Assembly (NCBI GenBank): GCA_903863035.1
Contig: CAIPAT010000372.1
Location: 1 to 49,544 of the forward strand
DNA from: an uncultured Lentisphaeria bacterium
GTDB taxonomy: Bacteria; Verrucomicrobiota; Lentisphaeria; Victivallales; Victivallaceae
Direction of reading: 5' to 3'
Length of the DNA stretch: 49,544 nt
The position numbers and the translations under genes are program-made. Position 1 is the stretch's first letter; every line of letters starts with the position of its first letter. Below, piece by piece: positions 17,195 to 27,100 of this stretch. The notes below the pieces were generated by a model, which was not told where the DNA came from, did not search any database, and worked only from the letters and a program-made list of their open reading frames with translations.

Positions 17195-17477
17195 TAGTTG
17201 ACACTTTTTTGAGTAGTATAAACTATCCATATGCTCCGAGCCTACGACTCTCAATGGTTGGGGAAAATGGATGGTGGATGGATTAAAATCCATCAATACA
17301 ACATGTTTCGAGCCTACGGCTCTGGTAGAAAATTAGTTCCGCAGGAACGTTCGATGTTGTAGCAACGGGTTTCAACCCGTTGTCAGAGAACCACCCCAGG
17401 TTTGAGTTCCATAGGAACGGTGCATATGCTCTAAGCCCGCCAGCCTTGTGCGGTTCCGTTTGAGAAATTGTCAACTA
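17195..17477. repeat. Multi-hairpin element bounded by 9 bp inverted repeats
   Basis: TAGTTGACA (17195-17203) and TGTCAACTA (17469-17477) are perfect inverted ends of a 283-base non-coding unit. Inside are six short hairpins: GAG-CCTACGA-CTC (17238), GATGGAT-TAAA-ATCCATC (17277), GAGCC-TAC-GGCTC (17310), GTTCC-GCA-GGAAC (17336), CAACGGGT-TTCA-ACCCGTTG (17363) and GTTCC-ATA-GGAAC (17406). The composition resembles dispersed palindromic/REP-like repeats mobilised in trans. No protein is encoded. Confidence 0.65.
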
Positions 17478-17587
17478 TCTTTAATCATTATTTGAAACAT
17501 GCCGAAAAGTTTATGGTATTTCGCCTTGACTTCAAGCCGACATGGATTTTATTTAATCTCAGTAAAATTACATTAAGAAAGCCGGTT

Positions 17588-17980
17588 ATGAAAAATATAT
17601 GTGTTTGTGCGGCGGTAATTGCCAGAGGAGACCTGGTTCTGGTAACTACCAGACCGCCGGGGCAGGAAATGTCCGGCAGATGGGAATTCCCCGGCGGCAA
17701 GATTGAACCCGGCGAATCCCCGTCCGAATGTTTGAAGCGCGAGATAAAAGAGGAACTTGACCTGGATATTCTGGTCTTCGACACTATGTTCATAACGGAA
17801 TATGAGTATCCGGGGAAAATTGTACATATCCGGTTCATGCGATGCAATGCCAGTCAGGAAGGCCATGAACCGGTACCGCAGGAAGGGCAGCAGTGGGCCT
17901 GGATAAAGCGCAATTCACTGCCGGAAATTGATTTGCTGCCGGCCGACAGGCCATTTGCCGCTTTTTTAGCGAATATTTAA
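17588..17980 (+). CDS. mutT: Nudix hydrolase, MutT-like (8-oxo-dGTP diphosphatase)
   Basis: The 130-residue protein begins KNICVCAAVIARGDLVLVTTRP and contains a complete Nudix box at about 39-61 (GGKIEPGESPSECLKREIKEEL, matching GX5EX7REUXEEXGU except the final G, which is D). MutT proteins hydrolyse oxidised nucleotides to prevent mispairing. WEFPGGK and the terminal QWAWIKRNSLPEIDLLPADRP are typical of the MutT subgroup. I start at ATG 17588; earlier in-frame starts extend into the hairpin element and give a non-homologous N-terminus. Confidence 0.88.
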   Translation: MKNICVCAAVIARGDLVLVTTRPPGQEMSGRWEFPGGKIEPGESPSECLKREIKEELDLDILVFDTMFITEYEYPGKIVHIRFMRCNASQEGHEPVPQEGQQWAWIKRNSLPEIDLLPADRPFAAFLANI

Positions 17981-18016
17981 AAATATAAGGCAATAAAAGC
18001 GGGTTTCCGGCGTTTT

Positions 18017-18613
18017 ATGATTAACGAAAGGCACAATACCAGAGAAATGGAAGCAAAAAGGCCAGATATAGAATTAATTAAAGGTTATCTGTCCGGTGCC
18101 GGCGGGGATTTTGAAGAACTATACGACAGGTATAAGAAATTGTTGTACGGTTATTTAAACAATATGCTGCCGCAGCAGCAAAGTACCGTGGATGACATTT
18201 TTCAGCAGACGTGGCTGAAAGTGATACAGAAATTGCCTGAATACCGTTGCAGCAATCACTTTTCCGCCTGGATGATCAGGATCGGCCATAATCTGGTCAT
18301 TGATTACTTCAGGAGAAATAAAAAAAATGTAAATCAATTATCGCTTGATGATGAAGATACGCCGGATTTTCCGGATACGGACAAACAGGTGTGGGACAGC
18401 ATGGATCATTCGGATTTCGAACATGCGCTGGGAGATGCACTTAAAACATTGCAGGAAGAGCAGCGTGAGGTGTTCATGTTGAGGCATGATAAAATCAGCT
18501 TCAAGGAAATCGCGGAGATCCAAAAATGTTCGATAAATACCGTACTGGCCAGAATGCAGTATGCGGTAAGAAATTTGAAAAAGAATCTGGCGGCATGGAA
18601 AACAGGAATGTAA
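18017..18613 (+). CDS. ECF-type RNA polymerase sigma factor
   Basis: The 198-residue protein has sigma region 2 (about 30-105: DFEELYDRYKKLLYGYL, VDDIFQQTWLKVIQKLP, FSAWMIRIGHNLVIDYFRR) and region 4 (about 140-190: LQEEQREVFMLRHDKISFKEIAE, SINTVLARMQYAVRNLKK), with nothing of region 3, the ECF layout. It is followed after 3 bases by a ZAS anti-sigma gene and then a periplasmic coiled-coil gene, a standard envelope-stress arrangement. Both ATG 18017 and ATG 18047 are possible starts; neither has a strong ribosome site. Confidence 0.92.
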   Translation: MINERHNTREMEAKRPDIELIKGYLSGAGGDFEELYDRYKKLLYGYLNNMLPQQQSTVDDIFQQTWLKVIQKLPEYRCSNHFSAWMIRIGHNLVIDYFRRNKKNVNQLSLDDEDTPDFPDTDKQVWDSMDHSDFEHALGDALKTLQEEQREVFMLRHDKISFKEIAEIQKCSINTVLARMQYAVRNLKKNLAAWKTGM

Positions 18614-18616
18614 AAA

Positions 18617-19123
18617 ATGAAAAGCGAATGTAAAAACCATATCAAAATGATTTTGGCGGACAACGGAGACCAGCGTGCCGCATTCAGGACACACTGCGGA
18701 GAGTGTCCTGAATGCGCATCGCTGGCATCCGACTGGGACCGCTTGCGCAATGCCATTGTTCCGGCTGGCAAAGTACCGCTTTCTCTGGATTTCGCCGTCC
18801 TTGCCGCCGCAGACCGAGCGATGAAGGCTCGTGCGCGGCGGCGCACCACCATCCGCCGGATAATCTATTACGGAGCTGCCGCCGCTTGCGTGGCGCTGGC
18901 CTGTCTGGTTACAATCTTCCCGCCGGCTAATAACGCCGGACGAAACCACAGGGAAATTGTGAAAAACTGGGATTGGTCCAAATTTGACAAGGAATTGTTT
19001 GAGACCGCGGCGGCGATTGAAATTAGCGACAATTGCATGAGCATATCCGGCAAACCGGACACGCCGGTCACGAATTTACCCGTAATTGAAGACGAACCAG
19101 AGCAGATTTTAGGAGAATTATGA
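18617..19123 (+). CDS. ZAS-type anti-sigma factor
   Basis: The 168-residue protein has an N-terminal HXXXCXXC zinc-binding motif (HCGECPEC, about 26-33), one central transmembrane helix (about 84-103, IIYYGAAAACVALACLVTIF), and an extracytoplasmic tail ending in acidic residues. ZAS proteins sequester an ECF sigma factor until a signal releases it. It sits directly after the sigma gene and overlaps the next gene by 4 bases (ATGA). The signal may be sensed by that downstream protein or by its own periplasmic tail (inference). Confidence 0.85.
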   Translation: MKSECKNHIKMILADNGDQRAAFRTHCGECPECASLASDWDRLRNAIVPAGKVPLSLDFAVLAAADRAMKARARRRTTIRRIIYYGAAAACVALACLVTIFPPANNAGRNHREIVKNWDWSKFDKELFETAAAIEISDNCMSISGKPDTPVTNLPVIEDEPEQILGEL

Positions 19124-19740
19124 ATTATTTAAAATTTATTGCAGTATCAGCCTTAACCGGCGGAGTTGTTTTATTGTCCTATGCCGAAGATTCCCTGGAT
19201 AAAACACCTGCTGATAAAATTGACAGCGTTGATAAAAAGAGTGATAAAATTAGTTTGGATAAAAAAACGGATAAACCGTTGTCTGAAAAGAAAGCACGGA
19301 AGATTGAAAAGAATTCCACGGCTGCAAACCGCGAAGAACGTCCGTTATTAATGTATATGGACAAGCTTTCACCGGAGGACAGGGCCAAACTTAAAGAACT
19401 TTATCTGCAAGACCCGGAAAAGTTTAGAAAAGAACTGAGATCTAAAATACAAGAATTGAGAAAGCAGGAAAGCGGCGGTCAAAAAAACATAAATGAAATA
19501 GCGGGAAAATACCATAAAGCGCAGACTCATGAAGAGAAACAGAAATATCTGGCCCAGTTGAAAGAAACCAGCAAAAAAGAATTTTACCACAATCTGGAAA
19601 GAAGCAAAACAGAATTGGATACTTTAGAAAAGCGGTTGAATACTTTGCGTCAGGCTTATGAAAACAGAAAAAACAATGCTGACAAGATTGTTGATGACCA
19701 GGTTGAATACCTTACCCGTGATTCGAGTCTGCATTGGTGA
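19120..19740 (+). CDS. Secreted coiled-coil protein, probable stress effector of the sigma operon
   Basis: The 206-residue protein has a signal peptide (LKFIAVSALTGGVVLLSYA), a lysine/aspartate-rich repetitive linker with DKK motifs (about 25-70), and long charged helices (LSPEDRAKLKELYLQDPEKFRKEL, then KKEFYHNLERSKTELDTLEKRL). It resembles Spy/CpxP-like or heavy-metal-resistance helical proteins functionally, though homology is not certain. It is translationally coupled to the anti-sigma gene and so is the third member of a sensing triad. It ends 6 bases before a family X repeat. Confidence 0.72.
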   Translation: MNYLKFIAVSALTGGVVLLSYAEDSLDKTPADKIDSVDKKSDKISLDKKTDKPLSEKKARKIEKNSTAANREERPLLMYMDKLSPEDRAKLKELYLQDPEKFRKELRSKIQELRKQESGGQKNINEIAGKYHKAQTHEEKQKYLAQLKETSKKEFYHNLERSKTELDTLEKRLNTLRQAYENRKNNADKIVDDQVEYLTRDSSLHW

Positions 19741-19746
19741 TGAACT

Positions 19747-19955
19747 TATACTCTACACTGCTGAAAATCTTAGAATAGGCGAGCAGAATTGCGGATTGGA
19801 TTATTTCGATCTGATTGACTGGCGATATGAATGTCGCCTGAATGAGGAGCGGGAAAAAACAGCCGCAAGACGATCGTCCCGCAATTGCTGGATTGCGATC
19901 TTTCGAGTTTGGATTCGCACTCTTCGAGTCTTCGATACCCCCGCGACGATTGACT
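19747..19955 (+). repeat. Family X/Y repeat, composite copy X1
   Basis: It begins TATACTCTACACTGCTGAAAA and runs through the X interior with its hairpin (GGCGA...TCGCC), then continues at about 19891 into the reverse complement of the Y interior (ATCTTTCGAGTTTGGATTC). The right terminal repeat is missing. It is a composite of two related elements, placed 6 bases past the upstream stop codon. Confidence 0.7.
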
Positions 19956-20023
19956 TAACGGCTTTTTCCGCTATATTGTTTCCGCTTTGAGTATTATTAA
20001 TAATAAACAACGTGAGGAAACAT

Positions 20024-20500
20024 ATGATTTCGGATCATTGCATCAACTGGAAAGCCTACTCCGCCATCGCGCCGGATATTTTCAAAGCCGCATTTGATTT
20101 CATTAAGACCGTAACCCCGGAGACTGAAGATAAACGCTATGATCTTTGCGGGAATGATGTCTATGCACTGGTGCAGAAATATACGACCAGACTGTTAAAC
20201 GACGGCAAGATGGAAGCTCACCGCAAGTATGTTGACATCCAGGCAGTTATCAGCGGTACCGAAATTATCGGAGTCAGTTCTATTGCCGGGTTGAAAGAAA
20301 TATCCGCCTATAACGATGAAAAGGACTGTGAATTGTTTGAGTATAATTCTAAAATCTCCTCCCTGATAAAGCTCTGCCCTGGAGATTTCATGTTGCTGTA
20401 TACTGGAGAAGGACACATGCCATGCATTGCAATAGACGGCAAGCAGACTGAAATCAAGAAGGTCGTCATCAAAGTCCGGCGCGAATTACTGATAAAATAA
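20024..20500 (+). CDS. YhcH/YjgK/YiaL family protein
   Basis: The 158-residue protein of the DUF386 cupin-like family contains EAHRKYVDIQAVISG, ISAYNDEKDCELFEY, LCPGDFMLLYTGEGHMPCIAI and KKVVIKVRR, the conserved strands and metal-ligating His/Glu residues. Members act in sugar acid or sialic acid metabolism (YhcH near nan genes, YiaL near gulonate genes), but the exact substrate here is unknown. I chose ATG 20024 with GAGGA upstream; a GTG at 20012 overlaps that ribosome site. It is isolated between a repeat and a convergent protease gene. Confidence 0.85.
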   Translation: MISDHCINWKAYSAIAPDIFKAAFDFIKTVTPETEDKRYDLCGNDVYALVQKYTTRLLNDGKMEAHRKYVDIQAVISGTEIIGVSSIAGLKEISAYNDEKDCELFEYNSKISSLIKLCPGDFMLLYTGEGHMPCIAIDGKQTEIKKVVIKVRRELLIK

Positions 20501-20507
20501 TACGCTG

Positions 20508-21800
20508 TTAATCCGAAGATTTTTTTGTTTCAGCAGCCGCCTGAAACCTTTTCAAATAACGAATCCGCTGCAATAGCGGCGGATGCGAGTAATGGAATTT
20601 GGCGTAAAGTTTCTGCGGGTGAATATTGGACAGATTTTCAGCGGAGAGTTTAACCAGCGCTGAAGCCAGAGCCTCGCCGCTGCCGATAATCCTGACGACA
20701 AATTTATCTGCCTGTTTTTCAAAATGTCTTGAAATCGCGTTAAAAAACGGCGGCATCCCCCAGAGTACAATCGTCGCGACAAAGCTCAGCAGAATGAATT
20801 TTGCGAAGAAAGTGTCATGCGTCAGCCCGAATACCTGCGTCAGCCAATTACTTTTTTCCAGCAGCAGGAAAGCAATAAACGCGCCGGGAGCGGTAAGTGT
20901 TTCGAAAATAATCAGATTTTTCAAGACATGACGCTTTTTGCAGTGTCCTGCCTCGTGGGCCAGTACAGCCAGAATTTCTTCTTTGGTTAAACGTTCCAGC
21001 AGCGTATCAAACAGTACAATCCGCTTGACCCGCCCGATTCCAGTAAAATAGGCATTGGAGTGTTTGGTCCTTTTTGACGCATCCATACGGTAAACGCCGC
21101 GAACTGTAATTCCGCCTTTTTCCAGAACCGATTCTATTTCCCGCTCGAGCGATTTATCCTCGATCGGCGTAAATTTATTGAACAGCGGTTCAAGCACATA
21201 CGGAGAAATATAAATCACGAAAATGGTGAAAACAACGAAAAAACCCCAAACCGGAAGCCACCATATATCCGGCAGTCTCTCTATCAGCCAGAATGCGCCG
21301 ACAATCATTATTGAGAGCAGAATGGTGGAAACAACAAAGCCTTTCAAAATATCAAGCAGCCATAACTTGAATGTCATGGTATTAAAGCCAAAGCGTTTCT
21401 CCAGATTAAATACGCGGTAAAGGTTCAGCGGCAGGTTCAAAAAAGTCTTGGCATAAGTCAGCAGCATCATGAAAACCAACCCGCCGAGGATGAAATTACT
21501 GGTATTTTTAAACGAATTAAACGAATCAAACAGGTAATTATTGTAGTAATTCAGTATTCCAAAGATGAAAATCAAAGTAATCAATTGATTATAAACGGTG
21601 GAATAACCCCAGAATTTTGTTTTTGCAATAGTGTAATTTTTCGATCTCTCCATTAGCGCCGGAGTAATGACCCCTTCAAATTCAGGAGGAATTTCAGCTC
21701 CGTGTTTTTCCAGATAACGGCGATTCATATACTCAAGAATAAAATCAGCCAGTTGAGTCAGAACATAAAATATAACTATAATCAAAAGTTCGTATTTCAT
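20508..21800 (-). CDS. M48 family metallopeptidase, Ste24/CAAX prenyl protease 1-like
   Basis: The 430-residue integral membrane zinc protease has several transmembrane helices in the N-terminal half (LLIIVIFYVLTQLADFIL and others) and the catalytic HEXXH as LAHEAGHCKKRH (near residue 283). The third ligand is in the downstream EKQADKF segment (about 350), and the family motif SNAYFTGIG and the late HYSHPPLLQRIRYL are also present. Bacterial relatives take part in membrane protein quality control. I start at ATG 21800, 6 bases after GGGGA; an earlier in-frame codon lacks that signal. Confidence 0.9.
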   Translation of the reverse strand: MKYELLIIVIFYVLTQLADFILEYMNRRYLEKHGAEIPPEFEGVITPALMERSKNYTIAKTKFWGYSTVYNQLITLIFIFGILNYYNNYLFDSFNSFKNTSNFILGGLVFMMLLTYAKTFLNLPLNLYRVFNLEKRFGFNTMTFKLWLLDILKGFVVSTILLSIMIVGAFWLIERLPDIWWLPVWGFFVVFTIFVIYISPYVLEPLFNKFTPIEDKSLEREIESVLEKGGITVRGVYRMDASKRTKHSNAYFTGIGRVKRIVLFDTLLERLTKEEILAVLAHEAGHCKKRHVLKNLIIFETLTAPGAFIAFLLLEKSNWLTQVFGLTHDTFFAKFILLSFVATIVLWGMPPFFNAISRHFEKQADKFVVRIIGSGEALASALVKLSAENLSNIHPQKLYAKFHYSHPPLLQRIRYLKRFQAAAETKKSSD

Positions 21801-21869
21801 CTTAAATCCCCAATTATTAATCAAAATGTTCACTGAAGCCACTTTCATAAATGGAAAAAAGCTACAGAT

Positions 21870-21898
21870 AAACTATTAAAATAACACACTTTATACAA
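21870..21898 (-). promoter_or_regulatory. Possible promoter of the M48 protease gene
   Basis: On the minus strand TTGTAT (21893-21898) and TAGTTT (21870-21875) are spaced by 17 bases, about 70 bases upstream of the chosen start. Confidence 0.35.
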
Positions 21899-21961
21899 AA
21901 GTAAAAAGCAAAGTCGCTTTCACCAGCTCTTTTCAGTATTTATTAAGCAAAAAGGTCGTTA

Positions 21962-22131
21962 TATACTCTATACGGTTGAAAATTTTAACATAGATTGCGG
22001 GACGATCGGCTTGCGGCTGCCTTTTTCCGCTCCTCATTCAGGCGACATTCATATCGCCAGTCAATCGGATCGAAAAAATCCAATCCACAATCCCGCTCGT
22101 CTATTTCTAAATTTTCAGTTGTGTAGAGATA
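21962..22131 (-). repeat. Family X repeat, copy X2 (170 bp)
   Basis: The ends are TATACTCTATACGGTTGAAA and, on the other side, a matching inverted ...TTTTCAGTTGTGTAGAGATA. The interior is about 85% like X1 and X5, with the GGCGA/TCGCC hairpin. A TA dinucleotide flanks both ends, fitting TA target duplication. The right end overlaps the last codons of the EpsI-like gene and supplies its TGA stop. Confidence 0.8.
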
Positions 22132-23260
22132 GAGTCGATTCCGCCTGAACCGGCTTAGCTGTATCAGCAAAAAATGTCTTGACAAAATTTCTGATGCGCT
22201 GTTCCGCTTCCTGGATATTGCCGTACTCAACCGGTGTAAATACATGGTAAACCGTCCATTGCGAATCCCAGGAATATGTGCTCCGGAAAAATGCAAAATC
22301 ATCAACAGAACGTTTGACTGAACTGTACCATACATAGAAAATATAACGCCGTCCGGCTTTCTCTCCTTCAATACAGTTGGCGACTGCCGTACCATTCCCG
22401 CTATTGAGCTCAACCCGTCGGCTATTCAGAATCTTCCAGTTCGCGGAAGTTAAACACAAACGGAATGGATGTACTTTATGAATGTCGCCGGCAACTTGCA
22501 CTACCAGCGAAGAAACCGGAGCGCCGGTGTCCGAATAATGGGTAAACCTCCGTGCAACCTGTCCATCATAAAAACCTTTTTCAACCGCATTCAGTTCAAC
22601 AGATTCACCGAGCCATTTACCGGCAGGTTCAACTGAAATATCAAGATTAAACGGGTCTCCCTGTGATGATTTTTCAAAAAAGATAACCAGGCTGCCAATC
22701 CAGAAAAGAATTGCCGCAAAGTAAAAGAACGACTGCCTGGTCAGCAGCAATTTTGTAAAATACTCCAAATATAATTCAACTGCAATGAGAATAAACGCGG
22801 CAATAAATTTGACTGCAATTCCCCAAGACGCATCAAATCCCAGGCGTTGTAAGATGTCCCCGCACCAGAAGGACGTGGCCGGCAGGGCAAGCATCAGTAT
22901 CAGAAATAGCGGCAGCGTTCTGACAAAGATCCGCCATCCCCATAACAGCCAGAGCATTGAAGCACAGAACAGCAGCGCAAATATCATGTAGATCATATTG
23001 ATCCGCAGATATATTCCCAGGCCGATTCCGGCAACAGACAAAACCAGCGGAACAATCCCGCCAAGATCAAAGTCGCCGGCCTGCTGCCGGAAATCTTTGA
23101 AGAAAATCCCCGCCATCAGCAGCGCCGCAACTATAAAAAACAGGTCAAAGCGGTCAAGCGGAGATGTCCGCCAGGCCTGGATGAACCAATGTATCTTCAG
23201 CGCCACCGGCTCCCAGGCGAAGATAAATATAAACATTTTAAAATAATTATTCTTGAACAT
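22115..23260 (-). CDS. Exosortase partner: membrane protein with EpsI-like C-terminal domain
   Basis: The 381-residue protein has about eight hydrophobic helices (1-200) followed by a periplasmic domain with the EpsI/DUF3485-type core (HKVHPFRLCLTSANWKIL near 255-270, then RYIFYVWYSS and VFTPV). EpsI-like domains accompany or fuse to exosortases; the catalytic Cys/Arg/His are not here but in the adjacent gene, whose last 14 bases it overlaps. GGGAG lies before the ATG. The last residues (STLSLHN and TGA) are encoded inside the end of repeat X2, so the native C-terminus may have been replaced. Confidence 0.78.
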   Translation of the reverse strand: MFKNNYFKMFIFIFAWEPVALKIHWFIQAWRTSPLDRFDLFFIVAALLMAGIFFKDFRQQAGDFDLGGIVPLVLSVAGIGLGIYLRINMIYMIFALLFCASMLWLLWGWRIFVRTLPLFLILMLALPATSFWCGDILQRLGFDASWGIAVKFIAAFILIAVELYLEYFTKLLLTRQSFFYFAAILFWIGSLVIFFEKSSQGDPFNLDISVEPAGKWLGESVELNAVEKGFYDGQVARRFTHYSDTGAPVSSLVVQVAGDIHKVHPFRLCLTSANWKILNSRRVELNSGNGTAVANCIEGEKAGRRYIFYVWYSSVKRSVDDFAFFRSTYSWDSQWTVYHVFTPVEYGNIQEAEQRIRNFVKTFFADTAKPVQAESTLSLHN

Positions 23261-24089
23261 TTTTACTCCCGCCGCCCTCTTTAAACAACAACCGGCAGAA
23301 CCACATCAGCAGCGCCGCGATAATCACCATAACAAAACCCATTATGGTATGGAAATTATTATTAAATGCGGCATCTCCGATGTTCATATACAATATAATT
23401 ATTGCGGACAGACGCAGGGTATTCATAAAAATAACAATTGGAAAAATCATGATAAAATGGGCGGCCCGCCGCCAAATCGTCCGGTGAGCACTAACCACAA
23501 TCAGCCAGCCAAGCAGCAACATGGACTCCAATTGAAAGATTCCGCTGCAGGCGGTAGTTATCGAAATTTTTTCTCCGCCTAAAATGATTACCGCCGCTTC
23601 ATTGCTGACATTCAGACCGAAGATTTTTAGAAAGTTAGCGGTAAACCCCGCACAAATCACACATAGCGGATAACTGAGCAGGTAATGAAAATAGTTCAAA
23701 AACGGCAGAATGATGATAAATACCGTAAACGGCAACAGGGTTTTCAACATAAATCCGGTTCCTGCAACCCATGCCGTCAGGCTGAGCATGAGCGCCAGCA
23801 GCGATAAATTGAAAAATACCGCAGTTTTATTTCCAGTCAGGATTCCTCCCCAAATCAACGCAATCGCCACGACCATCAGGATCCAGCCGACAGTATGCGA
23901 TGGTTTAAAATCCAAGGTTTTGCGGAATCCTATGAGAGCCTTGAGCAGCATACCGGCAGCCAGCAGCCACAATACCATAAACTCCGAATCGGAAACTGCT
24001 GAAGCAATTCCGGAAACGAACGGATAAAGTATAGCCGGCAAACAGATTATGCCGGTGAATATGGTTTTAGTTGTGTCATTTCGGGGCAT
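23247..24089 (-). CDS. Exosortase-family transpeptidase
   Basis: The 280-residue polytopic membrane protein (about eight helices) carries the exosortase catalytic triad: Cys181 in TTACSGI, Arg226 in FMNTLRLSAI and His247 in FHTIMGF. Exosortases process C-terminal PEP-CTERM-like signals on exported proteins. The start is ATG 24089, just after the TPR gene; codons further upstream (TTG/GTG) lack support. The operon contains a candidate substrate, a TPR protein and an EpsI-like partner, so a dedicated sorting system is likely. The exosortase subtype is not assigned. Confidence 0.88.
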   Translation of the reverse strand: MPRNDTTKTIFTGIICLPAILYPFVSGIASAVSDSEFMVLWLLAAGMLLKALIGFRKTLDFKPSHTVGWILMVVAIALIWGGILTGNKTAVFFNLSLLALMLSLTAWVAGTGFMLKTLLPFTVFIIILPFLNYFHYLLSYPLCVICAGFTANFLKIFGLNVSNEAAVIILGGEKISITTACSGIFQLESMLLLGWLIVVSAHRTIWRRAAHFIMIFPIVIFMNTLRLSAIIILYMNIGDAAFNNNFHTIMGFVMVIIAALLMWFCRLLFKEGGGSKNVQE

Positions 24090-24106
24090 TATCACCAATA
24101 TTATAT

Positions 24107-27100
24107 TTACAATTCTGTTTTCGTCTGATTCGCCGATAAAGTCCGCCTTGCCTGCCCCAGCAAGTCTTTTGCCTCGGCATTTCCAGGCTCCAGCATCAAC
24201 GCCTGCACAAAATATTTTTCAGCTTTCGCATAATCTTTGCCGGACATTGCGCGGCGTCCGGCAAAAATCCAGACAGCAGGCCACGCCGGAGCCAGGCTGA
24301 GCGCTTTTTCCGCAAATTCGTCCGCATGTTTAAAATCCCTGGCTGCCGCATAAACTTCTGAAGTCTTCATCAGTTCGATCGCTTTATTATGCAGATCTTC
24401 AGTCATAACCTGTTTTATTTGTTCCTGCAACTTTTTTGCCTCGGCATTTCCAGGTTCAAGTATCAACGCCTGTGCGATATACTTTTCAGCTTTCGCATAA
24501 TCTTTGCCGGACATTGCGCGGCGTCCGGCAAAAATCCAGACGGATGCCCACTCCGGTGCCTGATTGAGTGCTTTTTCTGCTACTTCGTCCGCCCGTTTAA
24601 AATCTTTCGCTGCCGCATAAACTTCTGAAGACTTCATCAGTTCAGCCGCTTTATTCCGCAATTCATTTGCTGAACTGCGTCCGATTTGTTCAAGCAGGCT
24701 TTTTGCCTCGGCATTTCCAGGTTCAAGCTCAAGTGCCTGGGTAAAATATTTTTCAGCTTTCGTAAAATCTTTATTAGACATGGCGCGACGTCCGGCGCAA
24801 ACCCAGGCCGGCGCGTACTGCGGAGCTGTCTGAAGCGCTTTTTCCGCAACTTCGCCCGCTCGTTTAAAATCTTTTGCCGCGGCATAGGCTTCTGAACGTT
24901 TTATCAGCGTAATCACATTATCCGGATCTTTGGCAATCATCTGCCGGACTTGCTCCAGCAACGCTTTTGCCTCGACATTTCCAGGTTCAAGCATTAGCGC
25001 GTGAATAAAATGTTCATCTGCTTTCAACAAATCCTTTCTGGACATTGCGCGGCGTCCGGCGCATATCCAGACAGGAGCCCATTCCGGAGATTGAAATACT
25101 GCTTTTTCAGAGAATTCGTCTGCCCGCCGTGAATCATTCAATGCTGCATAAGCCTCGGAAAGATTCACCAGTACGGCATTCCAATACGGCATTTTATGCA
25201 GCAGATCTTCATATATTTTGACGGATTTTTCCACGCTGCCGTATTTTTGCTCCCAGAACGCCATTTTAAAGGCGACAACCGGATTGACCGCCTTGGTGCT
25301 GTAGAAGTAATCCAGCAACCGTCCGGCCTCCGCAGTTTTCCCTGACTTGATCAGCATCTCCGAGTACAGAAAACAGTAGCGGAGAGTATCAGGATCCAAT
25401 TCGTATGCTTTTTTGTAATTATCTTCGGCGGCGGCGTAATTACCTTTGGAATTGAATATGTCGCCCATCAGCGACCAACCCAGCGCACGGGTGTTTCTAT
25501 TGTCACTTTTAATTAAATTCCTTGCAATATTTTCCGCACCGGCATAATCTTTGAACTCTATGCAGAGCATAAATGCGAACTCAGCTATCTCGCTATCCTC
25601 GGTGGACAGTTTACTGGCTTTGGCAATATATTCTTTTGCCATTACCAGATTACCGGCCTGCCGGTACGCCTGAGCCGTAAGGTAGAGGCCGACCGGCGAG
25701 TCAGGACGCATCTTAATCAGCTTCAGGAAAGACTCAGCGGCTTTTTCCGGTTTGTTTAATTGCAGTAAAGAACGTCCTTGTATTTCCAGCGCTTCCAGCG
25801 AATCAGGATTGAATTCGAGCATTGTACCGGCCTGGCGCAATGCTTCGAGATATTCCCCGTGACGATATTTTGACAGCATCAGCAGCCGCGCATTGATCTT
25901 GTTGACCGGATCTATCTGCTCGATCTCATTCATCAACTTTTCTGCATAAGAATAGTCTTCATCCAGCATTGCCTGCGACGCGGTTTCTCCCATCGCGTCA
26001 GCAATAATTTTTCGTGCCCGCTCGGAGTCTTTTACTTTCAACAATTGAGCAGCGGCATCAGAAACTGACGGATAATCTTTCAGCGGCAGCGAGGTTTTGA
26101 AAAGCATCCACTGATAAGCCGGACGCCTCCAGTAAGCAGTACTTCGTTTCAACAATTTAGACGTTTCGCTGAAATCGTTGTGAATAAAAGCAATCATTGC
26201 CCTGATGTAATTCCTGGACGCGACGGCAGTTTTATTTTCAACCAGAATTTCTTTAATCAGCCGGTTCAGTACCGGGACGTCTGATTTCGCGGCGTAAATT
26301 TCCGCCAGGGGAATGATCGCCTCCAGCGAGCCGGGGATGCGGTTCAGGATTTCCCAGTATAACACTGACGTTTTGTCATTTTTACCGGTATCCCGGTAGA
26401 ATCCGGCCAGCACAAATTTCGGCCCGACAGAATTGCGTTCGGCTTTCAGTGCTTGAAGATAATATTCTTCCGCTTTGTCCATGAGGCCTGCAGCGCGTGC
26501 GCAATTCCCCAGTCCGATAAGTACGGCGCTTTTGATTCCGGCGCTTTCAGAGTTTATGCTGTTAAAAATAGCCGCCGCCGCTTTATGCTGGCCATCACTG
26601 GCAAGCATATTCGCCTTCAGCAGCAAAGCAGAAAGATTATCAGGTTCGGCCGTAAGCATTTCCGCGACAATCGGTTCAGCCAGTTTTCTTTGACCATTAT
26701 ACTGATAAGCTTTGCACAAACATATCTTTTCCTGAACGCTGATTTTCCGGCTGTCAAGGTAAGGCTTCAAAAGTTCAACTACTTCATCATAACGGCGGCA
26801 GGCCAGCAGATTTTCGGCAATTTTTAAAACTACATCGCGGTCCAGCGGATTGAGCTTGGCGACATTCCGCCAATAATACACCGCAGTGCCGGGCTGGCCT
26901 TTCTGCTCATAAATCACCGCCAGCTTGCGATGGGCGTTTTCATTAGAAACTTCGCGGGAGATGATGCCTTCCAGAATCGCGGCGGCCCTGTTGTAGTCTT
27001 CTGCATTTATCGCAAGATTGGCTTCGTCCATGTAATCGGCCATGTTCTTGTAAGATAACGCAAAATAGCCAATCAAGGCAATACAGGCAATTGCAATAAT

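Noticed and set aside
17195..17477. CRISPR array or tRNA-like cluster
   Set aside because: The hairpins differ in sequence and spacing, with no constant repeat-spacer unit and no cloverleaf.
22115..23260. Second active exosortase
   Set aside because: It is polytopic like one but lacks the Cys/Arg/His set, which is in the neighbouring gene.
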